Below, piece after piece: positions 38,302-49,705 of a stretch of DNA of 64,000 nucleotides. Numbering within the stretch: position 1 is the first letter of the stretch; the number at the start of each line of letters is the position of its first letter. Source of the DNA: Massilia kyonggiensis (GTDB lineage Bacteria; Pseudomonadota; Gammaproteobacteria; Burkholderiales; Burkholderiaceae_D); contig NZ_JANUGY010000009.1 of NCBI RefSeq assembly GCF_024756235.1, forward strand, positions 280,080 to 344,079. The letters are read 5' to 3'. A program made the translations under genes and the position numbers. The notes under the pieces are model-generated. The model was not told where the DNA came from and did not search any database. It worked only from the letters and a program-made list of their open reading frames with translations.

Positions 38302-39975
38302 ATGCGCCACAAGCCCACAAGGCCCCTGCAGTGCACCCTGATCGCCCTGGCCCTCACGGCCGCCACGGCCCACGCCACCACCGTCATCGACAACGCCAAC
38401 GGCTACACGCTGAATGCGAAAGGGGATGTCATCCAGTTCGCGTCGCTCGCGTTCGACGACGCCGGCCGCATCCTCGCCGTCGGCACTGCCGCGGAAGTCA
38501 GCGCGAAGGCCCCGCAGGCGAAGCACGTCGACATGGCCGGCCGCACCGTGCTGCCGGGCCTCATCGACGCGCATGGCCACGTGTTCGGCCTGGGGGAGAT
38601 GCTGACGCAGCTCGACCTGTCGGCCACGACGTCGCTGCCGCAGGCGCTGGCCGCCATCGGCGACTACGCGCGCGGCAACGCCAAGGCCGCATGGGTGCGC
38701 GGACGCGGGTGGAACCAGGAGAACTGGAAGCTGGGGCGCTTCCCGACGGCGCAGGAACTCGATGGCGTCGTGGCCGACCGGCCGGTCTGGCTGGAACGCG
38801 TCGACGGCCACGCGGGCTGGGCCAACGGCCGCGCGCTGGCGCTGGCCGGCATCACGGACAAGACGCCGGACCCGGTCGGCGGCAAGATCGTGCGCGATGC
38901 CGCCGGCCATGCGACGGGCGTGCTGGTCGACGCGGCGCAGGCCATGATCCAGAAGGTGCTGCCGCAACCGACCGAGCAGGAAGCGCGCACGATGCTCGAC
39001 CGCGCGCTGGGCACGATGGCGAGCAGCGGCCTCACGAGTGCGCACGACGCGGGCATCGGCGTCGCGCAGGATCGGCTGTACCGCGATTACGCGGATCACG
39101 GCAGGCTGACGGCCCGCATCTACGCAATGATCGGCGGCACCGGCGCCGACTTCGACCAGCTGGCGAAGAACGGCCCGCTGAACACGTACGGCCACGACAT
39201 GTACGCGCTGCGCGCCGTGAAGCTGTACGCGGACGGCGCGCTGGGCAGCCGCGGCGCGGCATTGCTGGCGCCGTACACGGACGATCCGCATTCGCACGGC
39301 CTGCTGTTCCACTCGAACGGCGAGATCGACGCGATGATCGCCAAGGCCATGAAGAAGGGCTACCAGGTCAACGTGCACGCGATCGGCGACGCCGGCAACC
39401 GCCAGATCCTCGACACCTTCGCGAAGGAGATCCCGGCCAACCGCGGCCAGGCGCTGCGCCACCGCATCGAGCATGCCCAGGTCGTGACGCTGGCCGACAT
39501 CCCGAGGTTCAGGAGCATCGGCATCATCCCGTCGATGCAGCCGACGCATGCGACGTCCGACAAGAACATGGCCGAGCAGCGCATCGGCCCCGAGCGCATC
39601 AAGGGCGCGTACGCGTGGCGCACGTTCCTCGCGCAGGGTTCGCGCATCGCGTGCGGCTCCGATTTCCCGGTCGAGGCACCGAATCCATTCTTCGGCATCC
39701 ACGCGGCCGTCACGCGCCAGGATGCGAACGGCAACCCGATCGCCGGCTGGTATCCCGAGCAGGAGATGTCGCTGAAAGAAGCCTTCCGCTGCTTCACGCT
39801 CGACGCGGCATACGCGGGCCACCAGGAAAAGACGCTCGGCTCGCTCGAAGCGGGCAAGTACGCGGACTTCATCGTCATCGACCGCGACCTTTTCAAGATC
39901 TCGCCATACGACATCCACAAGATCGGCGTGCTCGAGACGTGGGTCGGCGGCCAACAGGTATATCGCAAACCATGA
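38302..39975 (+). CDS. Exported amidohydrolase, YtcJ-like
   Basis: 557 residues with a signal peptide (cleavage near TAHA, residue 25). Metal-dependent amidohydrolase fold: LPGLIDAHGHVFGLG carries HxH (about 92-96), followed by AVKLYADGALGSRGAALL, NVHAIGDAGNR, RIEHAQVV and the Asp in CGSDFPVE; the closing ADFIVIDRDLF is typical of the YtcJ/amidohydrolase 3 group. Unlike most of this group it is exported, presumably to the periplasm. The next gene overlaps by four bases. Substrate unknown; nearness to hut genes is not evidence of a role in histidine breakdown. Confidence 0.85.
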   Translation: MRHKPTRPLQCTLIALALTAATAHATTVIDNANGYTLNAKGDVIQFASLAFDDAGRILAVGTAAEVSAKAPQAKHVDMAGRTVLPGLIDAHGHVFGLGEMLTQLDLSATTSLPQALAAIGDYARGNAKAAWVRGRGWNQENWKLGRFPTAQELDGVVADRPVWLERVDGHAGWANGRALALAGITDKTPDPVGGKIVRDAAGHATGVLVDAAQAMIQKVLPQPTEQEARTMLDRALGTMASSGLTSAHDAGIGVAQDRLYRDYADHGRLTARIYAMIGGTGADFDQLAKNGPLNTYGHDMYALRAVKLYADGALGSRGAALLAPYTDDPHSHGLLFHSNGEIDAMIAKAMKKGYQVNVHAIGDAGNRQILDTFAKEIPANRGQALRHRIEHAQVVTLADIPRFRSIGIIPSMQPTHATSDKNMAEQRIGPERIKGAYAWRTFLAQGSRIACGSDFPVEAPNPFFGIHAAVTRQDANGNPIAGWYPEQEMSLKEAFRCFTLDAAYAGHQEKTLGSLEAGKYADFIVIDRDLFKISPYDIHKIGVLETWVGGQQVYRKP

Positions 39976-40631
39976 TGAAAGCTCTCGCCGCCGCTCTCGC
40001 ATTCGTAGCCGTTTCCCCGGCCTGGGCGCAATCGCCATCCTATGCCCGCATGGTCGTCATCGTCCCCAAGCCCGGCCAGGCCGAGGCGTTCGAAAAAGGC
40101 TACGAGCGCCACCTGCAATGGCACAAGGGAGTGCAGGATCCGTGGACGTGGTACGGCTGGACCTTCGTGCTGGGCAACCGCATCAACCGCTTCATGGACG
40201 GCACGTTCGGCCACGCGGCCGCCGACTTCGACGCGGCCGTGCAGCCTGCGGCCGACGCCGCCGACAACAACGTGAACGTGGTGCCGTACGCCGACTTCGT
40301 CAGCCACGGCATCTACCAGCGCATGGACGCGATGAGCGCGGGCGAGCCGCTGCCGGATACGTCGCCGTTCCTGTCCATGACCACGTACCACATCCGTCCC
40401 GGCCAGGAAGCGAAGTTCGAGCAGGCCGTCGCACGCGCACGGGGCACATCCCGCCAGACGTGGTACCGGTTGCAGGCCGGGGGCGAGGCACCCGCTTATG
40501 TGCTGATGCGCGCCGTCGCGTCGTTCGGTGCGGCTGCCACGCTGGGGACGCCGTACACTGTGTCCGGTCTCGTGGACCGGGTCGATAACGAATTGCTGCG
40601 CTACCGTCCGAACCTCAGTTATCGCCCTTGA
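39972..40631 (+). CDS. Exported protein of unknown function, dimeric alpha-beta barrel-like
   Basis: 219 residues from ATG 39972 (ATGATG; overlaps the amidohydrolase stop). Signal peptide MMKALAAALAFVAVSPAWA. The mature sequence has two similar halves (MVVIVPKPGQAEAFEKGYERHLQ and MTTYHIRPGQEAKFEQAVARAR), each like a ferredoxin-like alpha-beta unit as in dimeric alpha-beta barrel proteins. Translational coupling with the exported amidohydrolase suggests that they act together. Its stop codon overlaps the -35 box of the hut promoter. Confidence 0.75.
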   Translation: MMKALAAALAFVAVSPAWAQSPSYARMVVIVPKPGQAEAFEKGYERHLQWHKGVQDPWTWYGWTFVLGNRINRFMDGTFGHAAADFDAAVQPAADAADNNVNVVPYADFVSHGIYQRMDAMSAGEPLPDTSPFLSMTTYHIRPGQEAKFEQAVARARGTSRQTWYRLQAGGEAPAYVLMRAVASFGAAATLGTPYTVSGLVDRVDNELLRYRPNLSYRP

Positions 40632-40656
40632 CGAGGTTGTATAGACAACTTAGACT
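40628..40656 (+). promoter_or_regulatory. hut operon promoter with internal HutC operator
   Basis: TTGACG (40628-40633) and TAGACT (40651-40656) are separated by exactly 17 bp. The spacer contains the inverted repeat GTTGTATAGACAAC (40636-40649), whose core GTATAGAC fits the HutC-subfamily operator core GTMTAKAC. A repressor bound here would cover the promoter. Transcription would start about 25 bp before hutU. Confidence 0.75.
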
Positions 40657-40684
40657 GCCTGGAATGCTAATCGAGGAGTCCGTC

Positions 40685-42375
<1,691 letters not shown>

Positions 42376-42376
<1 letters not shown>

Positions 42377-43935
42377 TGCACAAGACAGCCACCATGACTC
42401 AAGACCATCACCTCATCCTGCAACCGGGCGCATTGTCCCTGAACGACCTGCGCGCCGTCTGGGGCGCGCACGGTCCGCTCACGCTCGCACCGGAAGCGTA
42501 TGCCGCGATCGAGACGTCGGCCGCCACCGTGCAGGCCATCGTCGCCAAGGGCGATCCGGCCTACGGCATCAACACGGGCTTCGGCATCCTGGCCAAGCGC
42601 CACATCCCGCAGGCCCAGCTCGAACAGCTGCAGCAGAACCTGATCCTGTCGCATGCCGTCGGCACGGGCGAACTCCTGCCGGACCACGTCGTGCGCCTGA
42701 TCCTGCTCACCAAGATCGGCAGCCTGGCGCGCGGCTATTCCGGCGTGCGGCCGCTGATCGTCGACACGCTGATCGCCCTGTACAACGCCGGCATCATGCC
42801 CGCGATTCCGTCGCAGGGTTCGGTCGGCGCGTCCGGCGACCTCGCGCCGCTGGCGCACATGACGCTCGCGATGCTGGGTGTCGGCCAGGTGCGCATGCGC
42901 GGCGAATTGATGGATGCGCGCGCCGCGCTGGACGCGGCCGGCATCGCCCCGGTCGTGCTGGCCGCGAAGGAGGGGCTTGCGCTGATCAACGGCACGCAGG
43001 TGTCGACGGCGCTGGCGCTGAACGGCCTGTTCCTGGCCGAACGCCTGCTGGAGGCGGCGATGGTGTCGGGCGCGCTGTCGCTGGACGCCGCCCGCGGCAG
43101 CGACGCCCCATTCGACCCGCGCGTGCACGAAGTGCGCGGCCAGCCGGGTCAGATCGCGGCGGCGAAGATTTATCGGGAACTGGTCGCGGGCAGCGCGATC
43201 CGCGCGTCGCACCTCGTCGGCGACGAGCGCGTGCAGGATCCGTACAGCCTGCGCTGCCAGCCGCAGGTGATGGGCGCCGTGATGGACCTCATCGCCCAGG
43301 CCGGCCGGACCCTGCTGATCGAATCGAACGCGGTGACCGACAATCCGCTCGTGTTCCCTGACTCGGGTGAAGTCATTTCCGGCGGGAATTTCCACGCGGA
43401 ACCTGTCGCATTCGCGGCCGACACCCTGGCGCTGGCTATCGCCGAGATCGGCGCGCTGGCCGAACGTCGCATCGCGCTGTTGATCGATTCCACCCTGTCC
43501 GGCCTGCCGCCGTTCCTCGTGCGCGAGCCGGGCGTGAATTCCGGCTTCATGATCGCGCACGTGACGGCGGCCGCGCTGGCGTCGGAAAACAAATCCCTGG
43601 CGCATCCGGCCAGCGTCGACAGCCTGCCGACGTCCGCGAACCAGGAAGACCACGTCAGCATGGCAACGTTCGCGGCGCGCCGTCTCGGCCAGATGGCGCA
43701 CAATACGGGTGTCATCGTCGGCATCGAGCTGCTGGCGGCGGCGCAGGGGATCGAATTCCACCGCCCGCTGACGAGCTCCAGTCACCTGGAACATGTCCAT
43801 GCAAAATTACGCGAGCACGTGCCGGCGTTCGACGAAGACCGGTTCTTCGCGCCGGACATCGAGGTGGCGCGCCGGATGGTGATGGAAGGCGAACTGTCGG
43901 CCGCGTGCAAGGATTTATTCGCCTCACTGCACTGA
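42376..43935 (+). CDS. hutH: Histidine ammonia-lyase
   Basis: 519 residues from ATG 42376, which overlaps the hutU stop as TAATG; ATG 42394 (513 residues) is equally plausible and nearer the usual start. Deaminates histidine to urocanate. The Ala-Ser-Gly that cyclises to the MIO cofactor is in GSVGASGDLAPLAHM. Other family motifs are YGINTGFG, NGTQVSTAL, QDPYSLRCQPQVMGA (here VQDPYSLRCQPQ) and TSANQEDHVSM. Second gene of the operon though first in the pathway. Confidence 0.96.
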
Positions 43936-43948
43936 TCAGGGAGTCACG

Positions 43949-44749
43949 ATGGATTTCAGGTTCAAGCCGGGTTCCGTGCCGCTGCTGCTGTCGATGCCGC
44001 ATGCGGGCACCGAAATTCCCGACGACATCGCGGCGAACATGGCGCCGTGCGCGCTGGCGCGGGCCGACACGGACTGGCACCTGCCCGACCTCTACGCGTT
44101 CGCGGACAGCATCGGCGCATCGACGCTGTCCGCGCGCTGGTCGCGCTACGTCATCGACCTGAACCGCCCGCCGGAGGACACGAATTTATATCCCGGCCAA
44201 GACACGACGCGCCTGTGCCCCGTCGACACGTTTGCGCGCGAGCGCTTGTACCAGGACGGCCGCGAGCCGGACGCCGGCGAGATCGAGCGGCGCCTGGAGC
44301 GCTACTGGCGCCCGTACCACCAGCAACTGCGCGCGGAACTCGACCGCCTGCTCGCGCTGCACGGGCAGGTGGTGCTGTGGGATGCGCATTCGATCGCGTC
44401 CGTCGTGCCGCGCTTCTTCGACGGCCGCCTGCCCGACCTCAACTTCGGCACGGCCGACGGCCGCTCATGCTCGCTGCAACTGCAGGGCGAGATGATGCGC
44501 GTGGCCGGCTCCCAGGACCTGTTTACGTTCGTCTTCAACGGCCGCTTCAAGGGCGGTCACATCACGCGCTTCTACGGCGACCCCGCCGCCGGCGTCCACG
44601 CGATCCAGCTCGAAATGTGTCAGTGCCTGTACATGGACGAGGCGCCGCCGTTCGCGTATCAACCCGACGCCGCCGGCAAGGTACAGCCTCTGTTGCGCGA
44701 GCTGCTGGAATCCGCGATCGGGTGGGCGAGGGCCGGAGGGCATGCATGA
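43949..44749 (+). CDS. hutG: N-formylglutamate deformylase
   Basis: 266 residues. Hydrolyses N-formylglutamate to glutamate and formate, the last step of the five-step histidine route. The FGase pattern is clear: PLLLSMPHAGTEIPDDI, ADTDWHLPDLYAF, VIDLNRPPEDTNLYPG, LWDAHSIASVVPRFFDG, GRFKGGHITRFYGDP. It pairs with HutF below, which makes formylglutamate from formiminoglutamate. Overlaps hutF by ATGA. Confidence 0.95.
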   Translation: MDFRFKPGSVPLLLSMPHAGTEIPDDIAANMAPCALARADTDWHLPDLYAFADSIGASTLSARWSRYVIDLNRPPEDTNLYPGQDTTRLCPVDTFARERLYQDGREPDAGEIERRLERYWRPYHQQLRAELDRLLALHGQVVLWDAHSIASVVPRFFDGRLPDLNFGTADGRSCSLQLQGEMMRVAGSQDLFTFVFNGRFKGGHITRFYGDPAAGVHAIQLEMCQCLYMDEAPPFAYQPDAAGKVQPLLRELLESAIGWARAGGHA

Positions 44750-46107
44750 ATGCCCTGTTCGCGCGCCACGCGCTGCTGGGCGACGGCTGGCAGCGGGACG
44801 TGCTGCTCGAATGGGACGTGCGCGGCGACCTGACGAAGGTCGCGCCGGAAGCGTCGCCGCCACTCGGCGTGGCGCGCGTGGACTACGTCCTGCCCGGCAT
44901 GATCAACCTGCATTCGCACGCGTTCCAGCGCGCCATCGGCGGGCTGACGGAGCGGGCAGGGAGTACGCCCGACAGCTTCTGGACCTGGCGCGACCTGATG
45001 TACCGCGTCGCCAACCGCATCACGCCCGAGCAGATGGAAGCCGTGGCCGCGCAGCTGTACGCGGAATGCCTGCGCCACGGCTACACGGCCGTCTGCGAAT
45101 TCCACTACATACAGCGCGCGCCCGGTGGCCACGTCTACGGCCATCCGGCCGAGACGGCGCAGCACATCGCCCAAGCCGCACACGAATCCGGCATCGGCGT
45201 GACGCTGCTGCCCGTGATGTACGCGTACGCGGGCTTCAACGACACGCCGTTGCGCCAGGACCAGGAACGCTTCCGCACGGATCCCGCCCAGGTGCTGCGC
45301 ATCGTCGAAGCGCTGGAACCCTTGCGCGGGCCGCAGGTGGAAGTGGGCGCGGCGCCGCATTCGCTGCGTGCCGTGTCGGCGAGCCAGTTGCGCGAGCTGG
45401 CGCAGGGGTTGCCTGCCGGGCGGCCGCTGCACATCCACATCGCGGAGCAGCAGCTGGAGGTGGCGCAGTGCCTGGAGGCGACCGGCATGCGGCCGGTGGA
45501 TTACCTGATGGAGCAGGTCGACGTCGACGCGCGCTGGTGCCTCGTGCATGCGACGCATCTGTCGGACGGGGAACGCGACCGCATCGCGGCCAGCGGCGCC
45601 GTCGCGGGCCTGTGTCCGACGACGGAGGCGAACCTGGGCGACGGCCTGTTCCCGCTGGCGCCGTATATCGCGGCCGGCGGGCGCTTCGGCATCGGCAGCG
45701 ACAGCCATGTGTCGCAGAGCCCCGTGGAAGAACTGCGCTGGCTCGAATTCGGCCAGCGTCTCGCCCACCAGCGCCGCAATATCGCCGTGCATGGCGAGGA
45801 ACGCGACGTCGGTGCGTTCCTGTGGCAGCAGGCGCTGGCGGGCGGGGCGCAGGCGGCCGGGCGCCGTCTCGGCGTGCTTGCGCAGGGCCGGCGTGCCGAC
45901 CTGCTCGTGCTGGACAGCGCACACCCGAACCTGGACGGCGTGCCGCCGCAGGAGGTGCTGGGCCGCTTCCTGTTCTGCGGCAACGACAACCTCGTGCGCG
46001 ACGTGCTGGCCGGCGGCCACTGGGTCGTGCAGGGCGGCCGCCACAAGGCGCAGGACGCGATCGCGCAGCGCTACAAGGCCGCAACGCGTACACTGCACGC
46101 ACATTGA
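44746..46107 (+). CDS. hutF: Formimidoylglutamate deiminase
   Basis: 453 residues from ATG 44746 in the overlap with hutG. Amidohydrolase fold with metal-binding HxH in LPGMINLHSHAFQRAIGG, CEFHYIQRA, HIHIAEQQLEV, LVHATHLSD and the Asp in GIGSDSHVSQSPVEELRW. It deiminates formiminoglutamate to formylglutamate and ammonia. Presence of hutF with hutG, and absence of formimidoylglutamase here, shows that the five-step Pseudomonas-type pathway is used. Confidence 0.95.
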   Translation: MNALFARHALLGDGWQRDVLLEWDVRGDLTKVAPEASPPLGVARVDYVLPGMINLHSHAFQRAIGGLTERAGSTPDSFWTWRDLMYRVANRITPEQMEAVAAQLYAECLRHGYTAVCEFHYIQRAPGGHVYGHPAETAQHIAQAAHESGIGVTLLPVMYAYAGFNDTPLRQDQERFRTDPAQVLRIVEALEPLRGPQVEVGAAPHSLRAVSASQLRELAQGLPAGRPLHIHIAEQQLEVAQCLEATGMRPVDYLMEQVDVDARWCLVHATHLSDGERDRIAASGAVAGLCPTTEANLGDGLFPLAPYIAAGGRFGIGSDSHVSQSPVEELRWLEFGQRLAHQRRNIAVHGEERDVGAFLWQQALAGGAQAAGRRLGVLAQGRRADLLVLDSAHPNLDGVPPQEVLGRFLFCGNDNLVRDVLAGGHWVVQGGRHKAQDAIAQRYKAATRTLHAH

Positions 46108-46121
46108 TGGAGGTGTAAGCC

Positions 46122-46739
46122 ATGACGATGCTGATTCCGTATGCAGGCCTCGAACCCGTGTCATGGAAGAACGGCGGCGGCAGCACGACCGAAATCGCCG
46201 TGTTCCCACCGGATGCGAGCTTCGACGACTTCGACTGGCGCGTGAGCCTCGCCACGATCGCGAACGACGGCCCGTTCTCCGTATTCCCCGGCGTCGAGCG
46301 CACGCTGGTGCTTGTCGACGGCCCCGGCATGACGCTCGACATCGACGGTACGCCGACGTTGCTGTCGAAGGGCGAACCGGTCGCGGCGTTCGACGGCGAG
46401 TCGCACGTGGAGGCCAAGCTGAACCGCGGCGCCAGCACCGACTTCAACGTGATGACGCGGACGGACCGCTGCTGGCACCGCTTCGGCCGGCGCCGGCTCG
46501 ACGGCGATTCCACGTTCGTCGCACGCGCCGACGTCACCGTGCTGTTCCTGGCCGAAGGCGACAGCCTGGAACTGTGCAGCGACGACCAGCGCATCAACCT
46601 CGTGCGCTTCGACGCCGTCGTGCTCGACCCGGACACGAAGTGGAAGTTGCGCGCGGAGCAGGGCGCCATCTTCATCGTCGACATCCATTACTATGACGAC
46701 GAGGACGACCTCGACAACGAAGACGGCATGTATGAGTGA
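46122..46739 (+). CDS. hutD: HutD family protein
   Basis: 205 residues, cytoplasmic cupin-like bicupin fold. Opening YAGLEPVSWKNGGGSTTEIAVFP and DWRVSLATIANDGPFSVFPGVERTLVLVDG (given in shorter blocks) are the HutD hallmark, and the middle has NVMTRTD. In Pseudomonas HutD is thought to limit hut expression under high urocanate or formylglutamate; no catalytic role is established. The C-terminus is acidic. The following hutI begins 8 bp inside it. Confidence 0.92.
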   Translation: MTMLIPYAGLEPVSWKNGGGSTTEIAVFPPDASFDDFDWRVSLATIANDGPFSVFPGVERTLVLVDGPGMTLDIDGTPTLLSKGEPVAAFDGESHVEAKLNRGASTDFNVMTRTDRCWHRFGRRRLDGDSTFVARADVTVLFLAEGDSLELCSDDQRINLVRFDAVVLDPDTKWKLRAEQGAIFIVDIHYYDDEDDLDNEDGMYE

Positions 46740-47943
46740 AGCCGTCGACGTCCTGTACGCGAACGCGCGCGTGGCGACGCTGGCGGACGGCTACGGCATC
46801 ATCGAGGACGGCGCCGTGGCCGTGCGCGAAGGACGCATCGCGTGGGTCGGGCCGCGTGCCGAGGCGCCGCAGGCCCCGATCACGCACGATTGCGGCGGAT
46901 TGTGGCTGACGCCGGGTCTCGTCGACTGCCATACGCACGTCGTCTACGCGGGAACCCGCAGCGACGAATGGGAAGCGCGCCTGAACGGCGCGACCTATGA
47001 AGACATCGCGCGGGCCGGCGGCGGCATCATGTCGACCGTGCGCGCCACCCGGGCCGCATCGGAGGACGCGTTATTGCAGGCCAGCCTGCCGCGCATCCGC
47101 GCCTTGCTGGCCGAGGGCGTGACGACGCTGGAAATCAAGTCCGGCTACGGCCTCGATCCCGAATCCGAAGCGAAGATGCTGCGCGTGGCGCGCCGCGTGG
47201 GCGAGCTGCTGCCGGTGACGATCCGCACGACGTTCCTCGGCGCGCACGCGCTGCCGCCCGAGTACGCGGGCCGGGCGGACGACTACATCGACATGCTGTG
47301 CAGCGAGATGCTGCCGGCGCTGGCGGCGCAGGGTCTCGTGGATGCCGTCGACGCGTTCTGCGAGCGCATCGGCTTCTCGCACGACCAGACGGCGCGCGTG
47401 TTCGACGTGGCGCGGCGTCTCGGGCTCCCCGTCAAATTGCACGCGGAGCAGCTGTCCGACCAGGGCGGCGCGGCACTCGTCGCACAGTACGGCGGGCTGT
47501 CGGCCGATCACCTGGAGTGGTTGTCGGACGAGGGCGTGGCCGCGATGGCGCGCGCGGGTACCGTCGCCGTGCTGCTGCCCGGCGCCTATTACTTCCTGCG
47601 CGAGACGCGCATGCCGCCGCTTGCTCTCTTGCGCGACGCGGGTGTGCCGCTGGCGGTGGCCACCGACTGCAACCCGGGCACGTCGCCGATGACGTCGCTG
47701 CTGCTGGCGATGAACATGGCGTGCACGCTGTGGCGCCTGACGCCGCTGGAAGCGCTGCGCGGCGTGACCGTCAACGCGGCGCGCGCGCTGGGCCTGCTTG
47801 AGACCGGCACACTCGAAGCCGGCAAGCGCGCCGACTTCGCGTTGTGGGACATCGCCCGTCCGGCCGACCTGGCGTATGCGATCGGCGCGAACCCGTGCCG
47901 GGGCGTCGTCCGTGCGGGCGCGTGGCGCGATCAGGTATCCTGA
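46732..47943 (+). CDS. hutI: Imidazolonepropionase
   Basis: 403 residues from ATG 46732; the longer frame would add threonine-rich residues read from inside hutD. Hydrolyses imidazolonepropionate to formiminoglutamate. Amidohydrolase metal site HTHVVYAG (about 67-74), EIKSGYGL, TFLGAHALPPEYAGR, KLHAEQLSDQGGA, ADHLEWL and ATDCNPGTSP are all conserved. Last hut enzyme gene; no terminator was seen before the next gene 30 bp on. Confidence 0.96.
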   Translation: MSEAVDVLYANARVATLADGYGIIEDGAVAVREGRIAWVGPRAEAPQAPITHDCGGLWLTPGLVDCHTHVVYAGTRSDEWEARLNGATYEDIARAGGGIMSTVRATRAASEDALLQASLPRIRALLAEGVTTLEIKSGYGLDPESEAKMLRVARRVGELLPVTIRTTFLGAHALPPEYAGRADDYIDMLCSEMLPALAAQGLVDAVDAFCERIGFSHDQTARVFDVARRLGLPVKLHAEQLSDQGGAALVAQYGGLSADHLEWLSDEGVAAMARAGTVAVLLPGAYYFLRETRMPPLALLRDAGVPLAVATDCNPGTSPMTSLLLAMNMACTLWRLTPLEALRGVTVNAARALGLLETGTLEAGKRADFALWDIARPADLAYAIGANPCRGVVRAGAWRDQVS

Positions 47944-47973
47944 CGGCTCATCCACAACGCCACCGGAAACCGC

Positions 47974-49446
47974 ATGCTGAGATTTGCCATGCTGGTGCTC
48001 GCCTGCGCCGGCATCCTGTCGTCCGCCCACGCGGACGAAACCCTGCGCGTGGGCTCCAAGCGCTTCACCGAGTCGTACATTTTGGGCGAGATCCTCACCC
48101 AGACCGCGGCGCGCACCGGGCCGGCCGAGCACAAGCAGGGCCTGGGCAACACGGCCATCGTGCTGGGAGCGCTGCGCTCGGGCGCGATCGACGTCTACCC
48201 GGAATACCTGGGCACCATCGACCTGGAAATCCTCAAGAATGCCCAGCCGACGTCGCTCGACGCGATGCGCGCGGCGCTGCGCCCACTGGGCCTGGGCGTC
48301 GCGGTGCCGCTGGGGTTTTCCAACGGCTACGCGCTGGCCGTGCGTGGAGACGCCAGCGTGCGCCGCCTGTCCGACCTGGCGGCGCATCCGGAAATAAAAA
48401 TCGGGCTGTCGCACGAATTCCTGGGCCGCGCGGACGGCTGGCCGGGCCTCGCGCGACGCTACGGCCTCGCGCAGCAACCGCGCGGCCTGGACCACGGCAT
48501 CGCGTACGAGGCGCTCGCACAGCGCCAGGTCGACGCCATCGACATTTATTCGACCGACGCCAAGATCCGCCAGTACGGCTTGCGCGTGCTGGACGATGAC
48601 AAGCAATATTTCCCACGCTATGACGCTGTGCTGCTGTACCGGCTCGACGTGCCGCAGCGGTTTCCGCAAGCATGGCGTGCCATCGAGAAATTGGAAGGCG
48701 CGATCAAGGCGGACGACATGATCGCGATGAACGCGGCGGCCGAGCTGGACGGGCAGCCGTTCCCGGCGGTCGCACGCGCGTGGTTGTCCCACGATACCCA
48801 GGCCACGACCCGCGACGGTCTCTTTGCCAAAACGTTCGGCAATGGTTTCACGAACCTTGCACGCCAGCACTTGCTGCTGGTCGTGCTGGCCGTGCTGTTG
48901 GGCTGCCTCGCCGGCATTCCACTCGGCATCGTCGCCGCGCTCGTGCCGCGCCTGCGCCAGGCCGTGCTGGCCGTGGCGGGCGTGCTGCAGACCGTGCCGT
49001 CGCTGGCGCTGCTGGCGATCCTGATCCCGTTGCTCGGCCGCATCGGCACCGTTCCCGCGCTCGTCGCCCTGTCCGCGTACGCGCTGCTGCCCATCGTGCG
49101 CAATACGTGCACGGGGCTGCTGCAGGTGCCGTCCGGCCTGCGCACGGCGGCGCTGGCGCTGGGGCTCACCCGGCGCCAATCGCTGGTCGAGGTCGAGCTG
49201 CCGCTGGCCATGCCGACGATCCTTGCCGGCGTGAAAACGGCCGCCGTGATGAGCGTCGGTACGGCGACCATTGCCGCATTCATCGGCGCCGGCGGCTTCG
49301 GCGAACGCATCACGACGGGCCTTGCGCTGAACGACAACGACATGCTGCTGGCGGGCGCGATCCCGGCCGCGTTGCTGGCCTTGCTGACCCAGGCGGGGTT
49401 CGAGGTGTGCGAGCGGTTGTTGGCCCGGCGGCGCTACAGCGACTGA
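47974..49446 (+). CDS. Glycine betaine/choline-type ABC transporter, substrate-binding protein fused to permease
   Basis: 490 residues. Signal peptide (residues 1-20), then an OpuAC/OsmX-like binding domain (TLRVGSKRFTESYILGEIL, GLGNTAIVLGALRSGAIDVYPEYLGT, about 21-280), then a permease domain of about five or six helices with the EAA-like loop (ALALGLTRRQSLVEVELPLAMPTILAGVKTA). Fusions of this sort occur in the osmoprotectant family. Lying 30 bp after hutI, it could be cotranscribed with the hut genes and take up histidine or a betaine. No ATPase gene is adjacent, so that subunit must come from elsewhere. Confidence 0.85.
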   Translation: MLRFAMLVLACAGILSSAHADETLRVGSKRFTESYILGEILTQTAARTGPAEHKQGLGNTAIVLGALRSGAIDVYPEYLGTIDLEILKNAQPTSLDAMRAALRPLGLGVAVPLGFSNGYALAVRGDASVRRLSDLAAHPEIKIGLSHEFLGRADGWPGLARRYGLAQQPRGLDHGIAYEALAQRQVDAIDIYSTDAKIRQYGLRVLDDDKQYFPRYDAVLLYRLDVPQRFPQAWRAIEKLEGAIKADDMIAMNAAAELDGQPFPAVARAWLSHDTQATTRDGLFAKTFGNGFTNLARQHLLLVVLAVLLGCLAGIPLGIVAALVPRLRQAVLAVAGVLQTVPSLALLAILIPLLGRIGTVPALVALSAYALLPIVRNTCTGLLQVPSGLRTAALALGLTRRQSLVEVELPLAMPTILAGVKTAAVMSVGTATIAAFIGAGGFGERITTGLALNDNDMLLAGAIPAALLALLTQAGFEVCERLLARRRYSD

Positions 49447-49652
49447 AGCTTGGAACGGGTCGTGGAGATCGCGCGATGCAGGATGCGTTCCGCGTGGAAG
49501 TCGTTTTCGCGCTGGACGGCGATGGCGTGCAGGCTGCGGGTGTAGGTGTCGATCCGGGAGCGGAGCCAGACCCGGTAGACCCATCGGGTGATCATTTTCA
49601 TGTCCATGTCCTCGTGAATGACCACATTGTCCCGCTCGACGCGTTCTTGCAT
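49434..49652 (-). CDS. Small basic protein of unknown function
   Basis: 72 residues, rich in Arg and His (MITRWVYRVWLRSRIDTYTR, FHAERILHRAISTTRSKL). A start at an internal ATG (residue 16) is also possible. It overlaps the 3' end of the convergent transporter gene by 13 bp. No family recognised; coding status is moderately likely from codon use. Confidence 0.45.
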   Translation of the reverse strand: MQERVERDNVVIHEDMDMKMITRWVYRVWLRSRIDTYTRSLHAIAVQRENDFHAERILHRAISTTRSKLQSL

Positions 49653-49705
49653 TTGTGATCACTCAATCGGGTCCGGCCCACAAACCCCAGGTTTCTGTTA
49701 CCGAG

